From the NCBI GenBank assembly GCA_031379035.1, contig JANNEU010000027.1, positions 1 to 13,650 on the forward strand: a stretch of DNA of 13,650 nucleotides, given 5' to 3'. This stretch comes from JABFRJ01 sp031379035 (GTDB lineage Bacteria > Pseudomonadota > Alphaproteobacteria > Rhizobiales > Hyphomicrobiaceae). This document shows, in pieces, positions 6,726 to 13,311 of this stretch (the first letter of the stretch is position 1; every line of letters starts with the position of its first letter). Under the pieces are notes generated by a model. That model did not search any database, was not told where the DNA came from, and saw only the letters and a list, made by a program, of their open reading frames with translations. Made by a program: the position numbers and the translations under genes.

Positions 6726-7630
6726 CAGACGTTACTCACGCTGCGGCTGAATTCCTCGCCGCCGGCACCGATCTCATGGAGCGCCGCCGCTCCGGCATCG
6801 CGCGTGGACCTGTCACGGTTCTGCGCGCATCAGCCGACGCCGCGCGGATCCAGTGGCAGGCCGATGGGTCTGCACGTCTCGCTGCCAGCATGACGGTCGC
6901 GATGATCGCCGCTGATCCAGCCCTCAAGGCAGGGTATCCCGGCCTCACCGCCGCCGCTGCTGGTCTCGCGACACCGCAGATCCGCACGGTCGCCACGCTC
7001 GGCGGCAATCTCGCCCAACGCACCCGCTGCTGGTATTATCGCAACCCGCAGTTTGCCTGCCTGAAGAAAGGCGGCACAGACTGCCCCGCGCGGGGCGGCA
7101 ATCACCTCTATGGCGTCATCTTCGACACCGGTCCCTGTGTTGCGCCACATCCCTCAACATTGGGCGCAGCGCTGCTCGCCTACGATGCGACCGTCTCAAC
7201 GACCACTCGCGCCGCCGTACCGGTCGCCAGCATCTTCGGCGACGGTCGCGATGGCGCGCGCGACAACACGCTGGCCACCGGCGAAGCCATTACAACAATT
7301 GCCTTGCCACCACCCGTCGCCGGCGAACGCGCCGTCTATGATCGCTGCACCAGCCGCGCGCACGCCGAATGGCCACTCGTCGAGTGCGTTGTCCGCATTG
7401 CGCGCGACGGTGACCACGTCCGCCTCGCCCGCATCGCCGTCGGCGGGATTGCTCCTGTTCCGATGCGGCTGGAAGCGGCGGAACGGATAGTGGAAGGTGC
7501 CGCGTTGACCTCTGCAACCATCGCTGCGGCAGCCAGAGCAGCCACCGACGGTGTCCGGCCGCTACCGGCGACCGGTTACAAAGTTTCATTGCTGGAAGCC
7601 TTAGTCCGCGACTTGCTCGAGCGGGTCTGA
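6722..7630 (+). CDS. FAD-binding subunit of the molybdoenzyme, with probable extra 4Fe-4S cluster
   Basis: This 302-residue protein belongs to the medium (FAD) subunit family of molybdenum hydroxylases. It has the flavin motif AAGTDLM at 13-19, an IRTVATLGGNLAQR segment containing TLGGN at 92-96, and HPSTLGAALLAYDA. Four cysteines, C103 (RCWYYR), C113 (FACLKK), C121 (DCPARG) and C139 (GPCVAPHPS), occupy the insertion that holds a 4Fe-4S cluster in FAD subunits such as PaoB/YagS of the aldehyde oxidase and 4-hydroxybenzoyl-CoA reductase beta. A cluster here is therefore likely. It completes the electron path from Mo to FAD in a dimeric or higher complex with the preceding fused subunit. The gene overlaps the upstream stop by 4 bp and has a strong GGAGG. 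No molybdenum-insertion chaperone (XdhC-like) gene follows within the window. Confidence 0.88.
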   Translation: MTDVTHAAAEFLAAGTDLMERRRSGIARGPVTVLRASADAARIQWQADGSARLAASMTVAMIAADPALKAGYPGLTAAAAGLATPQIRTVATLGGNLAQRTRCWYYRNPQFACLKKGGTDCPARGGNHLYGVIFDTGPCVAPHPSTLGAALLAYDATVSTTTRAAVPVASIFGDGRDGARDNTLATGEAITTIALPPPVAGERAVYDRCTSRAHAEWPLVECVVRIARDGDHVRLARIAVGGIAPVPMRLEAAERIVEGAALTSATIAAAARAATDGVRPLPATGYKVSLLEALVRDLLERV

Positions 7631-7918
7631 ACACCTGTGTCCGGAGGCCCGAAACGCACCAGCAACCCATCGTCGGGCACCCAAAAAGTAAGCTTTTGTT
7701 AAGCGAATCTGCCATAGTCTGAGCTATCAACGGCTGAGTTCGGTTTGTCTGGTGTTGCCCACACCTGGACAGCGTGCGTCGCGCGAGACGTAACGAACAT
7801 TGGTCACGCCCACGGAGAGGCGGCTTTGCCGGCTCACCCAGAAATTATTCGCCGCGTCGCTAACATGCGCATTGGAAGTCAGACTGTCACGTTGCCCAAC
7901 GTCAGGTCCATTTAGATA
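7631..7918. other. convergent intergenic region without a confident gene
   Basis: This stretch separates the end of the plus-strand FAD gene from the end of minus-strand ymdB. Its base composition is less GC-biased than the flanking genes. A plus-strand frame open from 7718 to the TAG at 7913-7915 (57 codons from a TTG at 7745) has no recognisable domain, no good ribosome site and weak codon bias. A short AT hairpin AAAAG-TAAG-CTTTT at 7684-7697 is too weak to call a terminator. No RNA gene was recognised. Confidence 0.5.
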
Positions 7919-8740
7919 CTATGTCCAGAAAGTCGGCTCGGCTGGTGCTAACACACCGCCGAGCCGCAATGGCGCGCACGCACGCGCAAGCCCCGTTGCG
8001 TCATCCACATCGATGCAGAACCCGCTCACCGTCGCCGGTCCATCCGACGGCTCGAACCGTTGCCGCGGAATACGCGTCAGAAAGCGGTTGACCGGCTCCT
8101 CGATGTCCATGCCGAGGACGGACTGATAATCCCCACACATCCCGCCGTCCGACATATAGGCCGTCCCGTTCGGCAACACGCGATGGTCTGATGTCGGCAC
8201 ATGGGTATGTGTGCCGACCACGCCCGTCACGCGGCCATCCAGGAAATGCCCAAGGGCCTGTTTCTCGCTCGTCGCCTCCGCGTGGAAATCGATGAAGATC
8301 ACGTCGGCACCTTCGCCGAGCTTGCACGCCGTGGTCTCCGCGTCGATGGCGCGGAACGGGCAATCAAGCTCGGTCATGAACACCCGGCCCATCGCATTGA
8401 TGACCAGCACTTCTGAGCCGTTCTTGGCCTTGAACAGTCCCGCACCCGCGCCCGGCGTGCCTTTCGGAAAATTGAGTGGCCGAATGAGGCGTGGCTGGCG
8501 CGTGATGAACACCAGCGCTTCTTTTTGATCAAACGCGTGATTGCCCAGCGTGATGCAGTCGGCCCCGGCCGAGAGCAACTCGTCAGCAATCGCTTCGGTT
8601 ATGCCGAACCCGCCTGCCGCGTTCTCGCCGTTGACGATTACAAAGTCGAGTTTGTAGCGCTGGATCAGCTTCGGCAGCGCGTCGTGCACCGCCTTGCGGC
8701 CAGACCGGCCGACAACATCTCCGAGAAACAGAAGGCGCAT
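7919..8740 (-). CDS. ymdB: YmdB-type metallophosphoesterase (TIGR00282 family, 2',3'-cyclic-nucleotide phosphodiesterase)
   Basis: This 273-residue protein carries the whole dimetal site of the family: GDVVGRSG (D8), NGENAAGG (E39, N40), GNHAFD (N67, H68), FHAEATSEK (H153) and GTHTHVPTSD (H178, H180). These positions closely follow those in Bacillus subtilis YmdB. Characterised members hydrolyse 2',3'-cyclic nucleotides. In Bacillus the protein influences biofilm and motility gene expression; the role in Gram-negative bacteria is poorly defined. There is no signal peptide, so it should be cytoplasmic. AAGGAAG lies 8 nt before the ATG. The fau gene ends 27 bp upstream on the same strand, a pairing that is common in alphaproteobacteria, so it is very likely the last gene of that operon. 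Confidence 0.93.
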   Translation of the reverse strand: MRLLFLGDVVGRSGRKAVHDALPKLIQRYKLDFVIVNGENAAGGFGITEAIADELLSAGADCITLGNHAFDQKEALVFITRQPRLIRPLNFPKGTPGAGAGLFKAKNGSEVLVINAMGRVFMTELDCPFRAIDAETTACKLGEGADVIFIDFHAEATSEKQALGHFLDGRVTGVVGTHTHVPTSDHRVLPNGTAYMSDGGMCGDYQSVLGMDIEEPVNRFLTRIPRQRFEPSDGPATVSGFCIDVDDATGLARACAPLRLGGVLAPAEPTFWT

Positions 8741-8767
8741 GCACAGAACTTCCTTGTCAGGTTGCGG

Positions 8768-9373
8768 TCAGCGTGTCGTCTGAAGCGCCCCCGACGGCGT
8801 CATGATCCAATCCAGGCGCTCGTCATAGTCGAGATGGGGCACGGCGTCGATCCGCTGTTGGTCGAAGGCCAGGCCAATGGTTGTGACCGTTTTGACGCTC
8901 CGCAGCGCACGGATTGTCCGATCATAGTAGCCTCCGCCATAACCCAGGCGGTAGCCCTGGTCATCAAAGGCGAGCAGCGCCGTCAGCACGATATCGGGCA
9001 GCACAACGGCTTTGTCCGGCAGCGGCTCGCGGATGCCCCACACGGCAGTCGCCAGCGCATCGCCGGGTGTGTAGGCGCGAAACTCCAGCGGCGCTGTTTT
9101 GCCCATCATCACCGGCAGCGCCAGCATACATCCCATTGCCTGCAGCCGCGCCATCAACGGCAACGGCGAAATCTCCTCCCCAATCGGCATAAACCCGCCG
9201 ATGAGGGTGCCGCGAGGGAGCGGGCCCAGAAAGCCAAGGCAATCCTGGCCACGCTCTGCAAGAGCGGCGCTGGCGGTTTGCCGCTCCGCGGCGCTCAGCG
9301 CGGCGCGGCGTTCCTTGGCTGTCTTGCGGAGCGTCGCTTTGGCGTGCGCTATGGTGCTCGCGATGGCAGTCAT
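8768..9373 (-). CDS. fau: 5-formyltetrahydrofolate cyclo-ligase
   Basis: This 201-residue protein has the family features. An N-terminal basic helix KATLRKTAKERRAAL at 12-26 contacts ATP phosphates. A segment around LPVMMGKTAPLEFR follows, and the signature GYGGGYYDRTI at 144-154 binds nucleotide. It converts 5-formyltetrahydrofolate to 5,10-methenyltetrahydrofolate using ATP, returning a storage or inhibitory folate to the one-carbon pool in the cytoplasm. The length is typical. The ATG at 9373 has GAGG 5 nt upstream. The gene lies 23 bp downstream of a lytic transglycosylase gene and 27 bp upstream of ymdB. In many proteobacteria 6S RNA or zapA precedes this gene, but here the upstream space is occupied by coding sequence. 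Confidence 0.93.
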   Translation of the reverse strand: MTAIASTIAHAKATLRKTAKERRAALSAAERQTASAALAERGQDCLGFLGPLPRGTLIGGFMPIGEEISPLPLMARLQAMGCMLALPVMMGKTAPLEFRAYTPGDALATAVWGIREPLPDKAVVLPDIVLTALLAFDDQGYRLGYGGGYYDRTIRALRSVKTVTTIGLAFDQQRIDAVPHLDYDERLDWIMTPSGALQTTR

Positions 9374-9396
9374 TGGGCCTCGAAGGCGAAGTCGCT

Positions 9397-10953
9397 TTAC
9401 AGCCGCCGCTCTGTCCGCATGCGGTTCAGCAGCACCAGGCTCGGATGGCCATCTGCCGGCAGTCCGCGGCCTTTCTGGAAACCGCGGATGGCGTCACGTG
9501 TCTTAGTGCCCGTGATGCCATCGACGCCGCCGACATCAAAGCCCAGCGACTGCAGAATCTCCTGCATTTCCACGCGCTGGTCGCGCGACATCGGCAGATC
9601 GCCGGGTGGCCAAGCGGCTTGGATCGGACTGTTGCCGGCGATGCGGTCAGCTAACGCACCAACCGCAATCGCATAGGAATAGGCGCGATTGTAACTCAGG
9701 ATCGCTTCGAAATTCGGCGATACCAGAAACGCCGGTCCACCAGCGCCGGCTGGCACCACCAGTTGCCACACCGTCGCATCGTCTGGCGGCAGTGCACCTG
9801 ATTGCGCGCGCAGGCCCAGCACGCGCCAGCCACTGATCGGGCGCGCCGCAGCCGGTGTCGCCAGCGCAAAATCGAAATCTCCCGGCAGCACGACCTCGCG
9901 GCCCCACGGACGTCCTGTTTGCCAACCCGATGCCTGCAGGTAACGCGCCGCCGACGCCAGTGCATCCGGCACCGACGACCACACGTCGCGCACGCCGTCA
10001 CCGTCAAAGTCGACTGCGTGCTTGAGATAGGTCGACGGCATGAATTGCGTGTGGCCCATGGCACCCGCCCATGAACCGAGCAGCTTGTCGGGTACGATGC
10101 GCTCCTGCTCGAGGATGCTGAGCGCAGCCACCAGCTCGCTCTTCCAGAACGCAGCGCGGCGTGTTTCGGCGACGGCAAGGGTGGCCAGCGCGCGGATCAC
10201 GCTGCGGTCACCCTTGGCGGCGCCGAAATTGCTCTCGATCCCCCAGATCGCGAGAAGAACGTGACGGTCAACGCCGTAGCGCCGCTCGATGTCACCGAGG
10301 ATCGACGCATACTGTTCAAGCCGGGCGCGGCCCGTCGCGATGCGGTCGGCATTCACGATGAGGCCCACATAGTCGCCGATGGTGCGATCAAATTCCGGCT
10401 GGTTGGCGTGACGCGCCAGCACATCGGGATCAATCGCGCGAACATCGGTGAAGGCCCGGTCGAAGGTCGCGCGACGGACACCGGCGGCTTCAGCATCGCG
10501 CCAGACGCCATCGAGAAAGCCGGCTGGAAACGGCCGCGCCGTACCATCTGCCAAAAGTGGGCCCGCAGCTGAGCTCGACGTAGAACCCGTTGCGGTGCTC
10601 GCCGCCGGCGTTGTTGATCGCGTATCGAACCCGCGTGGCATCGACGAAGGCGTGCCCGAGGCGAGCCCCGGGAAAGCTTGGGCTGGCCGCCCTGGTGCCT
10701 CGGTCCGCGGCGGCAGCGGTTGCAGTGTCTGGCGATACTGCGTCGCATCCTCAATGAACAGCAGGTACGCCCCGGCGGCCAGTGCCATAAAGCCGAGCAG
10801 GAAGATCCAGATCGACACGGTGTGACGCCGCTCCGGCTTCAACGCGGCTGCGGCCGCGCCGGGCAACGGTGGTATGGCAACACTTGGCCCTTGGGCCATG
10901 CCGGATGGAAATCCGGACATCAGGGGGTCTTTCAGCATCGGTTGTTTCGCCAT
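9397..10953 (-). CDS. membrane-anchored lytic murein transglycosylase, MltB-like with peptidoglycan-binding domain
   Basis: This is a 518-residue protein. A single N-terminal membrane segment at about 45-67 (VSIWIFLLGFMALAAGAYLLF) follows a short basic cytoplasmic stretch (KPERRH). A Pro/Ser/Thr-rich linker spans about 70-135. An MltB-type catalytic domain spans about 140-445, with E240 in AIWGIESNFG as the expected catalytic acid, and with SWAGAMGHTQFMPSTY and DFDGDGVRDVWSSVPDALAS. A C-terminal peptidoglycan-binding domain lies at about 455-510 (LQSLGFDVGGVDGITGTKT). It should cleave the MurNAc-GlcNAc bond with 1,6-anhydro product formation in the periplasm, anchored to the inner membrane. 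The upstream paralogue ends 35 bp away on the same strand, so the two are probably cotranscribed. The ribosome site (GGAACG) is weak. Confidence 0.92.
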   Translation of the reverse strand: MAKQPMLKDPLMSGFPSGMAQGPSVAIPPLPGAAAAALKPERRHTVSIWIFLLGFMALAAGAYLLFIEDATQYRQTLQPLPPRTEAPGRPAQAFPGLASGTPSSMPRGFDTRSTTPAASTATGSTSSSAAGPLLADGTARPFPAGFLDGVWRDAEAAGVRRATFDRAFTDVRAIDPDVLARHANQPEFDRTIGDYVGLIVNADRIATGRARLEQYASILGDIERRYGVDRHVLLAIWGIESNFGAAKGDRSVIRALATLAVAETRRAAFWKSELVAALSILEQERIVPDKLLGSWAGAMGHTQFMPSTYLKHAVDFDGDGVRDVWSSVPDALASAARYLQASGWQTGRPWGREVVLPGDFDFALATPAAARPISGWRVLGLRAQSGALPPDDATVWQLVVPAGAGGPAFLVSPNFEAILSYNRAYSYAIAVGALADRIAGNSPIQAAWPPGDLPMSRDQRVEMQEILQSLGFDVGGVDGITGTKTRDAIRGFQKGRGLPADGHPSLVLLNRMRTERRL

Positions 10954-10988
10954 GGGTCGTTCCGTTCCATTCGTTAGTCCCGCCTGTC

Positions 10989-12365
10989 TCAGTCTGGTCC
11001 CCGCGTCCCGCTGGCGTTCGCTTTGCCAGCGGGTGTGGCTGTTGTCTTAACGGTGCTGCGGAAGCCGCCAGAGCTCGAATTTGAGGCGCCTGCCCGCAAC
11101 GTCTGCAAAAGGCTTGCCGTTGGCCAGCATTCGACCGCCAAACCGGCGCGGCGCTGAAAAGCGCCAATTTCAGCCCGCGTATTGGAGCCCGTTTTACCGT
11201 CAAGTTTCTCAATTCCGGCCCCGCGATCCTTAAGCCGCTGCTGAATTTCAGCCACCTCGCGCTCGGTCAGTTGTTGAATATCGCGCCAGGGGCGTTTGAA
11301 GCCCCCCCGGAATTCGCCGGCACCCGTTATCCGGTCCGCTAATGTGCCGACGAATGTCGCATAAAGATCGGAGGTATTGTAGCGGCGAATGACTTTATAG
11401 TTTTCAGTGACAAGAAACGCCGGGCCGAACACGCCGCCCGGTGACATGAGATACAACTCGGTCGCCGCATCAAAGCCTTGAAACGGTTGACCGTCGCTGC
11501 GTTTGAAGCCCAATTTGGCCCATTGCGCGAGCGAACGCGCCTGCAACGGCCCCTCCAGCGCACAGTCCGCACCTGCCGGAATATCGACCTCCACCCCCCA
11601 CGGCAGCCCACGCACCCACCCCTTCAGCGCCAGCTGATTGGCCGCCGACGCGAGCGCATCGGGTGCCGAATTGAACAGGTCCGGCCGGCCGCCGTTCAAC
11701 CCCTTCAGCGACGTATAAAACTCCGACGGCATGAATTGCGTCAGCCCCATCGCGCCCGCCCACGAAGCCCGCATATTCTCCGGCGCGACGATCTTGTCTT
11801 CCACCATCTTGAGCGCATAGAGCAGCTCAGTCTTGAACGTCTCCTTGCGGCGGCCCGTGAACGCCTGTGTTGCCAGCACGCGCAGCGCATTATGCGGCAG
11901 TTTATAGGTACCGTAGGCCGTCTCCCGCCCCCAGATGGCCAGCACAATGGGTCCAGCGACGCCGATCTCCGTCTCGATCTGTCGCAGTGCTGCCGCATGC
12001 TGCGCGCCAAGCGCGCGGCCCTGCTGCGCCAGTCCGGTAAGTTGCCTATTATCCAGATAGGCCTGCGGCGGCCGGATGAACTCGGCCTGGCCCGAACTTG
12101 AGGCTTTCGGCCGCCCGGGTATGTCAAGATCCGGCAACGAATAGTCCGGCGTCAGCCCTGCCAGCGCCCGCTCAAACACGGCCCGCGAGATTGCAAAGGG
12201 TGGCCGGCTGGCTTCGGGCCACAATCCGTCCAGAAACGTCCGGAATGCGGCATCGCTCGCCTGCGCTGGCCCCGCGATGAAGGCGAGCAGCATAAGCGCC
12301 ATGCTGATGCACCGGCGCGCGCCGGCGGCGACGAAACCCGCAGCGCCATATGCTTGTGCCAACAC
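10989..12365 (-). CDS. secreted lytic murein transglycosylase, MltB-like with peptidoglycan-binding domain
   Basis: From the GTG at 12365 this gives 458 residues. The preferred start has GGGAGG at 12371-12376, 5 nt away, and yields a signal peptide with RR at 17-18, a hydrophobic core MALMLLAFIAG and an AQA|S cleavage site after residue 36. A longer frame from ATG 12566, preceded by AGAGGA, would put 67 more residues before the signal and is less likely. ATG 12302 would lose the positive n-region. The catalytic domain has E148 in AIWGRETAYG plus SWAGAMGLTQFMPSEFY and DLFNSAPDALAS. A C-terminal peptidoglycan-binding domain has LDGKTGSNTRAEIGAFQRR. There is no lipobox, so it is probably soluble in the periplasm, unlike its membrane-anchored paralogue downstream. 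It appears to be the first gene of the run that continues through fau and ymdB. Confidence 0.88.
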   Translation of the reverse strand: MLAQAYGAAGFVAAGARRCISMALMLLAFIAGPAQASDAAFRTFLDGLWPEASRPPFAISRAVFERALAGLTPDYSLPDLDIPGRPKASSSGQAEFIRPPQAYLDNRQLTGLAQQGRALGAQHAAALRQIETEIGVAGPIVLAIWGRETAYGTYKLPHNALRVLATQAFTGRRKETFKTELLYALKMVEDKIVAPENMRASWAGAMGLTQFMPSEFYTSLKGLNGGRPDLFNSAPDALASAANQLALKGWVRGLPWGVEVDIPAGADCALEGPLQARSLAQWAKLGFKRSDGQPFQGFDAATELYLMSPGGVFGPAFLVTENYKVIRRYNTSDLYATFVGTLADRITGAGEFRGGFKRPWRDIQQLTEREVAEIQQRLKDRGAGIEKLDGKTGSNTRAEIGAFQRRAGLAVECWPTASLLQTLRAGASNSSSGGFRSTVKTTATPAGKANASGTRGPD

Positions 12366-12736
12366 AGCGGCCTCCCAGGTGGAATCAGGGCAGTCTTGAA
12401 GCGGTCGCCACACTGCCTCCGGCCCGCTCCGTTGCCACACTCTACCAGAAGCTTGAGCCGTTTGCCGACCGCTCTGCGGCCAAAACGTGGCGCGCGGCGA
12501 GAAACCCGGTTGCAGAGCCCCGGTGAGTACGTTAAGGGCTTGCGCCAAGGAGCGGCTGCGGTCCATGCAGTCCTCTCAAGCGTGCCATTGCCGCGACGAT
12601 GACCGCTCCGGCGGTGGCGGCCGGTACAAGCCAATGAACTGCACGTCATTTAGGTACACAGGCAGGTATACAGTACTCATGGATGCCCATTCCGTCCGCC
12701 CGGCGCGCCTGCCCGGCGCGATATAACACTTGGTAC
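12366..12736. other. leader/intergenic region between the transglycosylase gene and tRNA-Thr
   Basis: These 371 bp hold no confident gene. On the minus strand the transglycosylase frame stays open to an ATG at 12566 with AGAGGA before it. A separate 34-codon frame (12680 to 12576, MSTVYLPVYLNDVQFIGLY...) ends 10 bp upstream of that ATG; neither is supported by a recognisable domain. A direct repeat AGGTACACAG/AGGTATACAG lies at 12652-12661 and 12664-12673. TATAAC at 12722-12727 could be the -10 of the tRNA promoter, but no -35 match is seen. The promoter for the minus-strand run must also lie here and was not identified. Confidence 0.5.
12652..12673. repeat. short direct repeat AGGTAYACAG
   Basis: AGGTACACAG (12652-12661) and AGGTATACAG (12664-12673) differ at one base and are spaced 12 bp start to start, roughly one helical turn. 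That spacing suits a regulator binding one DNA face. It lies upstream of both the minus-strand transglycosylase gene and the plus-strand tRNA gene. Its function is unknown. Confidence 0.4.
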
Positions 12737-12811
12737 GCTGTGGTAGCTCAGTGGTAGAGCACACCCTTGGTAAGGGTGAGGTCGAGAGTTCAATCCTCTC
12801 TCACAGCACCA
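12737..12811 (+). tRNA. tRNA-Thr (anticodon GGT), CCA encoded
   Basis: The cloverleaf folds cleanly. The acceptor GCTGTGG pairs with TCACAGC (one G-T), the D arm is GCTC-AGTGGTA-GAGC, and the anticodon stem ACCC/GGGT carries the loop TTGGTAA with anticodon GGT. The T arm is GAGAG-TTCAATC-CTCTC, followed by discriminator A and an encoded CCA at 12809-12811. The gene reads threonine ACC/ACU codons. It is isolated, with no neighbouring tRNA, and an AT-rich stretch follows. Confidence 0.96.
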
Positions 12812-12964
12812 GAAAAATAATATGAAACAATGTTTTGATTGATTTGGCTGCGTGCTGTCTATGCGTCTCATTTTAGCGTGGTACGCATCGAAACAGATCT
12901 CCCTGAGCGACTGAGAATTTTCGCCATCAGCCGCACCCATGGAGTTTCACCAGGCATCCCGCGC
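12812..12964. other. AT-rich spacer downstream of tRNA-Thr
   Basis: The first part (about 12812-12900) is clearly more AT-rich than the rest of the window. No gene, hairpin terminator or repeated copy of the tRNA 3' end was found in it. The composition shift right after a tRNA 3' end is the kind of place where integrative elements insert, but no integrase or attachment repeat is visible here. Confidence 0.4.
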
Positions 12965-13279
12965 TCACCCCGCCGTCGCAGCCTTGGCGCCTTGCGCCAA
13001 CCCCTTCGTCTTCAGCGCTTCCGTCAACTCATCCAGCACCGCCGGATCGTCAATTGTCGCGGGCATTTTCCAGGGCTCGTTATCGGCGATCTGGCGGACG
13101 GTGGCGCGGAGGATTTTTCCCGAGCGGGTTTTCGGCAGGCGCTTGACGATCATCACCGTTTTAAAGGCAGCGACGGGTCCGATGCGGTCGCGAACGAGAG
13201 CAATGATCTCGCTTTCAATCTCGGCGTTAGGGCGGTTGACGCCGTTGTTGAGCACCACCATGCCGGCGGGCAACCGGTG
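12965..13279 (-). pseudogene. truncated C-terminal remnant of propionyl-CoA synthetase (AMP-binding enzyme)
   Basis: The frame encodes only about the last 105 residues of an acyl-CoA synthetase whose full length is roughly 630. It matches the C-terminal swinging domain: GPVAAFK, RLPKTRSGKILRATV with the catalytic lysine of the A10 motif, then WKMPATIDDP, typical of PrpE-type enzymes. Reading upstream, homology-like sequence (HRLPAGMVVLNNGV) runs straight into a TGA at 13280-13282. No continuation of the adenylating domain appears in any frame; instead the ParE-type gene ends 30 bp away. The piece lacks the acyl and ATP sites and cannot be active alone. A TTG (13273) or ATG (13261) could start a short product, but no ribosome site is evident. 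I read it as a deletion or recombination scar. Confidence 0.8.
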
Positions 13280-13311
13280 TCACCTCGTCGCCGGGTTTGA
13301 GACGCTGCGGA

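Noticed and set aside
7684..7697. Rho-independent terminator after the FAD gene
   Set aside because: The hairpin AAAAG-TAAG-CTTTT has only five weak pairs and no GC-rich stem.
9374..9396. 6S RNA gene upstream of fau, as in many proteobacteria
   Set aside because: Only 23 bp separate fau from the transglycosylase gene, too little for a 6S RNA.
8525..9676. 383-codon plus-strand frame across ymdB, fau and the transglycosylase end
   Set aside because: It crosses three well-supported minus-strand genes and their gaps, so it is a GC-driven shadow.
12677..12940. Minus-strand 87-codon frame crossing the tRNA gene (contains RGLNSRPHPYQGCALPLSY)
   Set aside because: This is the well-known false protein produced by translating the antisense strand of a tRNA; the tRNA-Thr explains it.
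12965..13279. Intact small acyl-CoA synthetase-like gene
   Set aside because: It holds only the C-terminal domain and lacks all of the ATP- and acyl-binding core, so it is a remnant.
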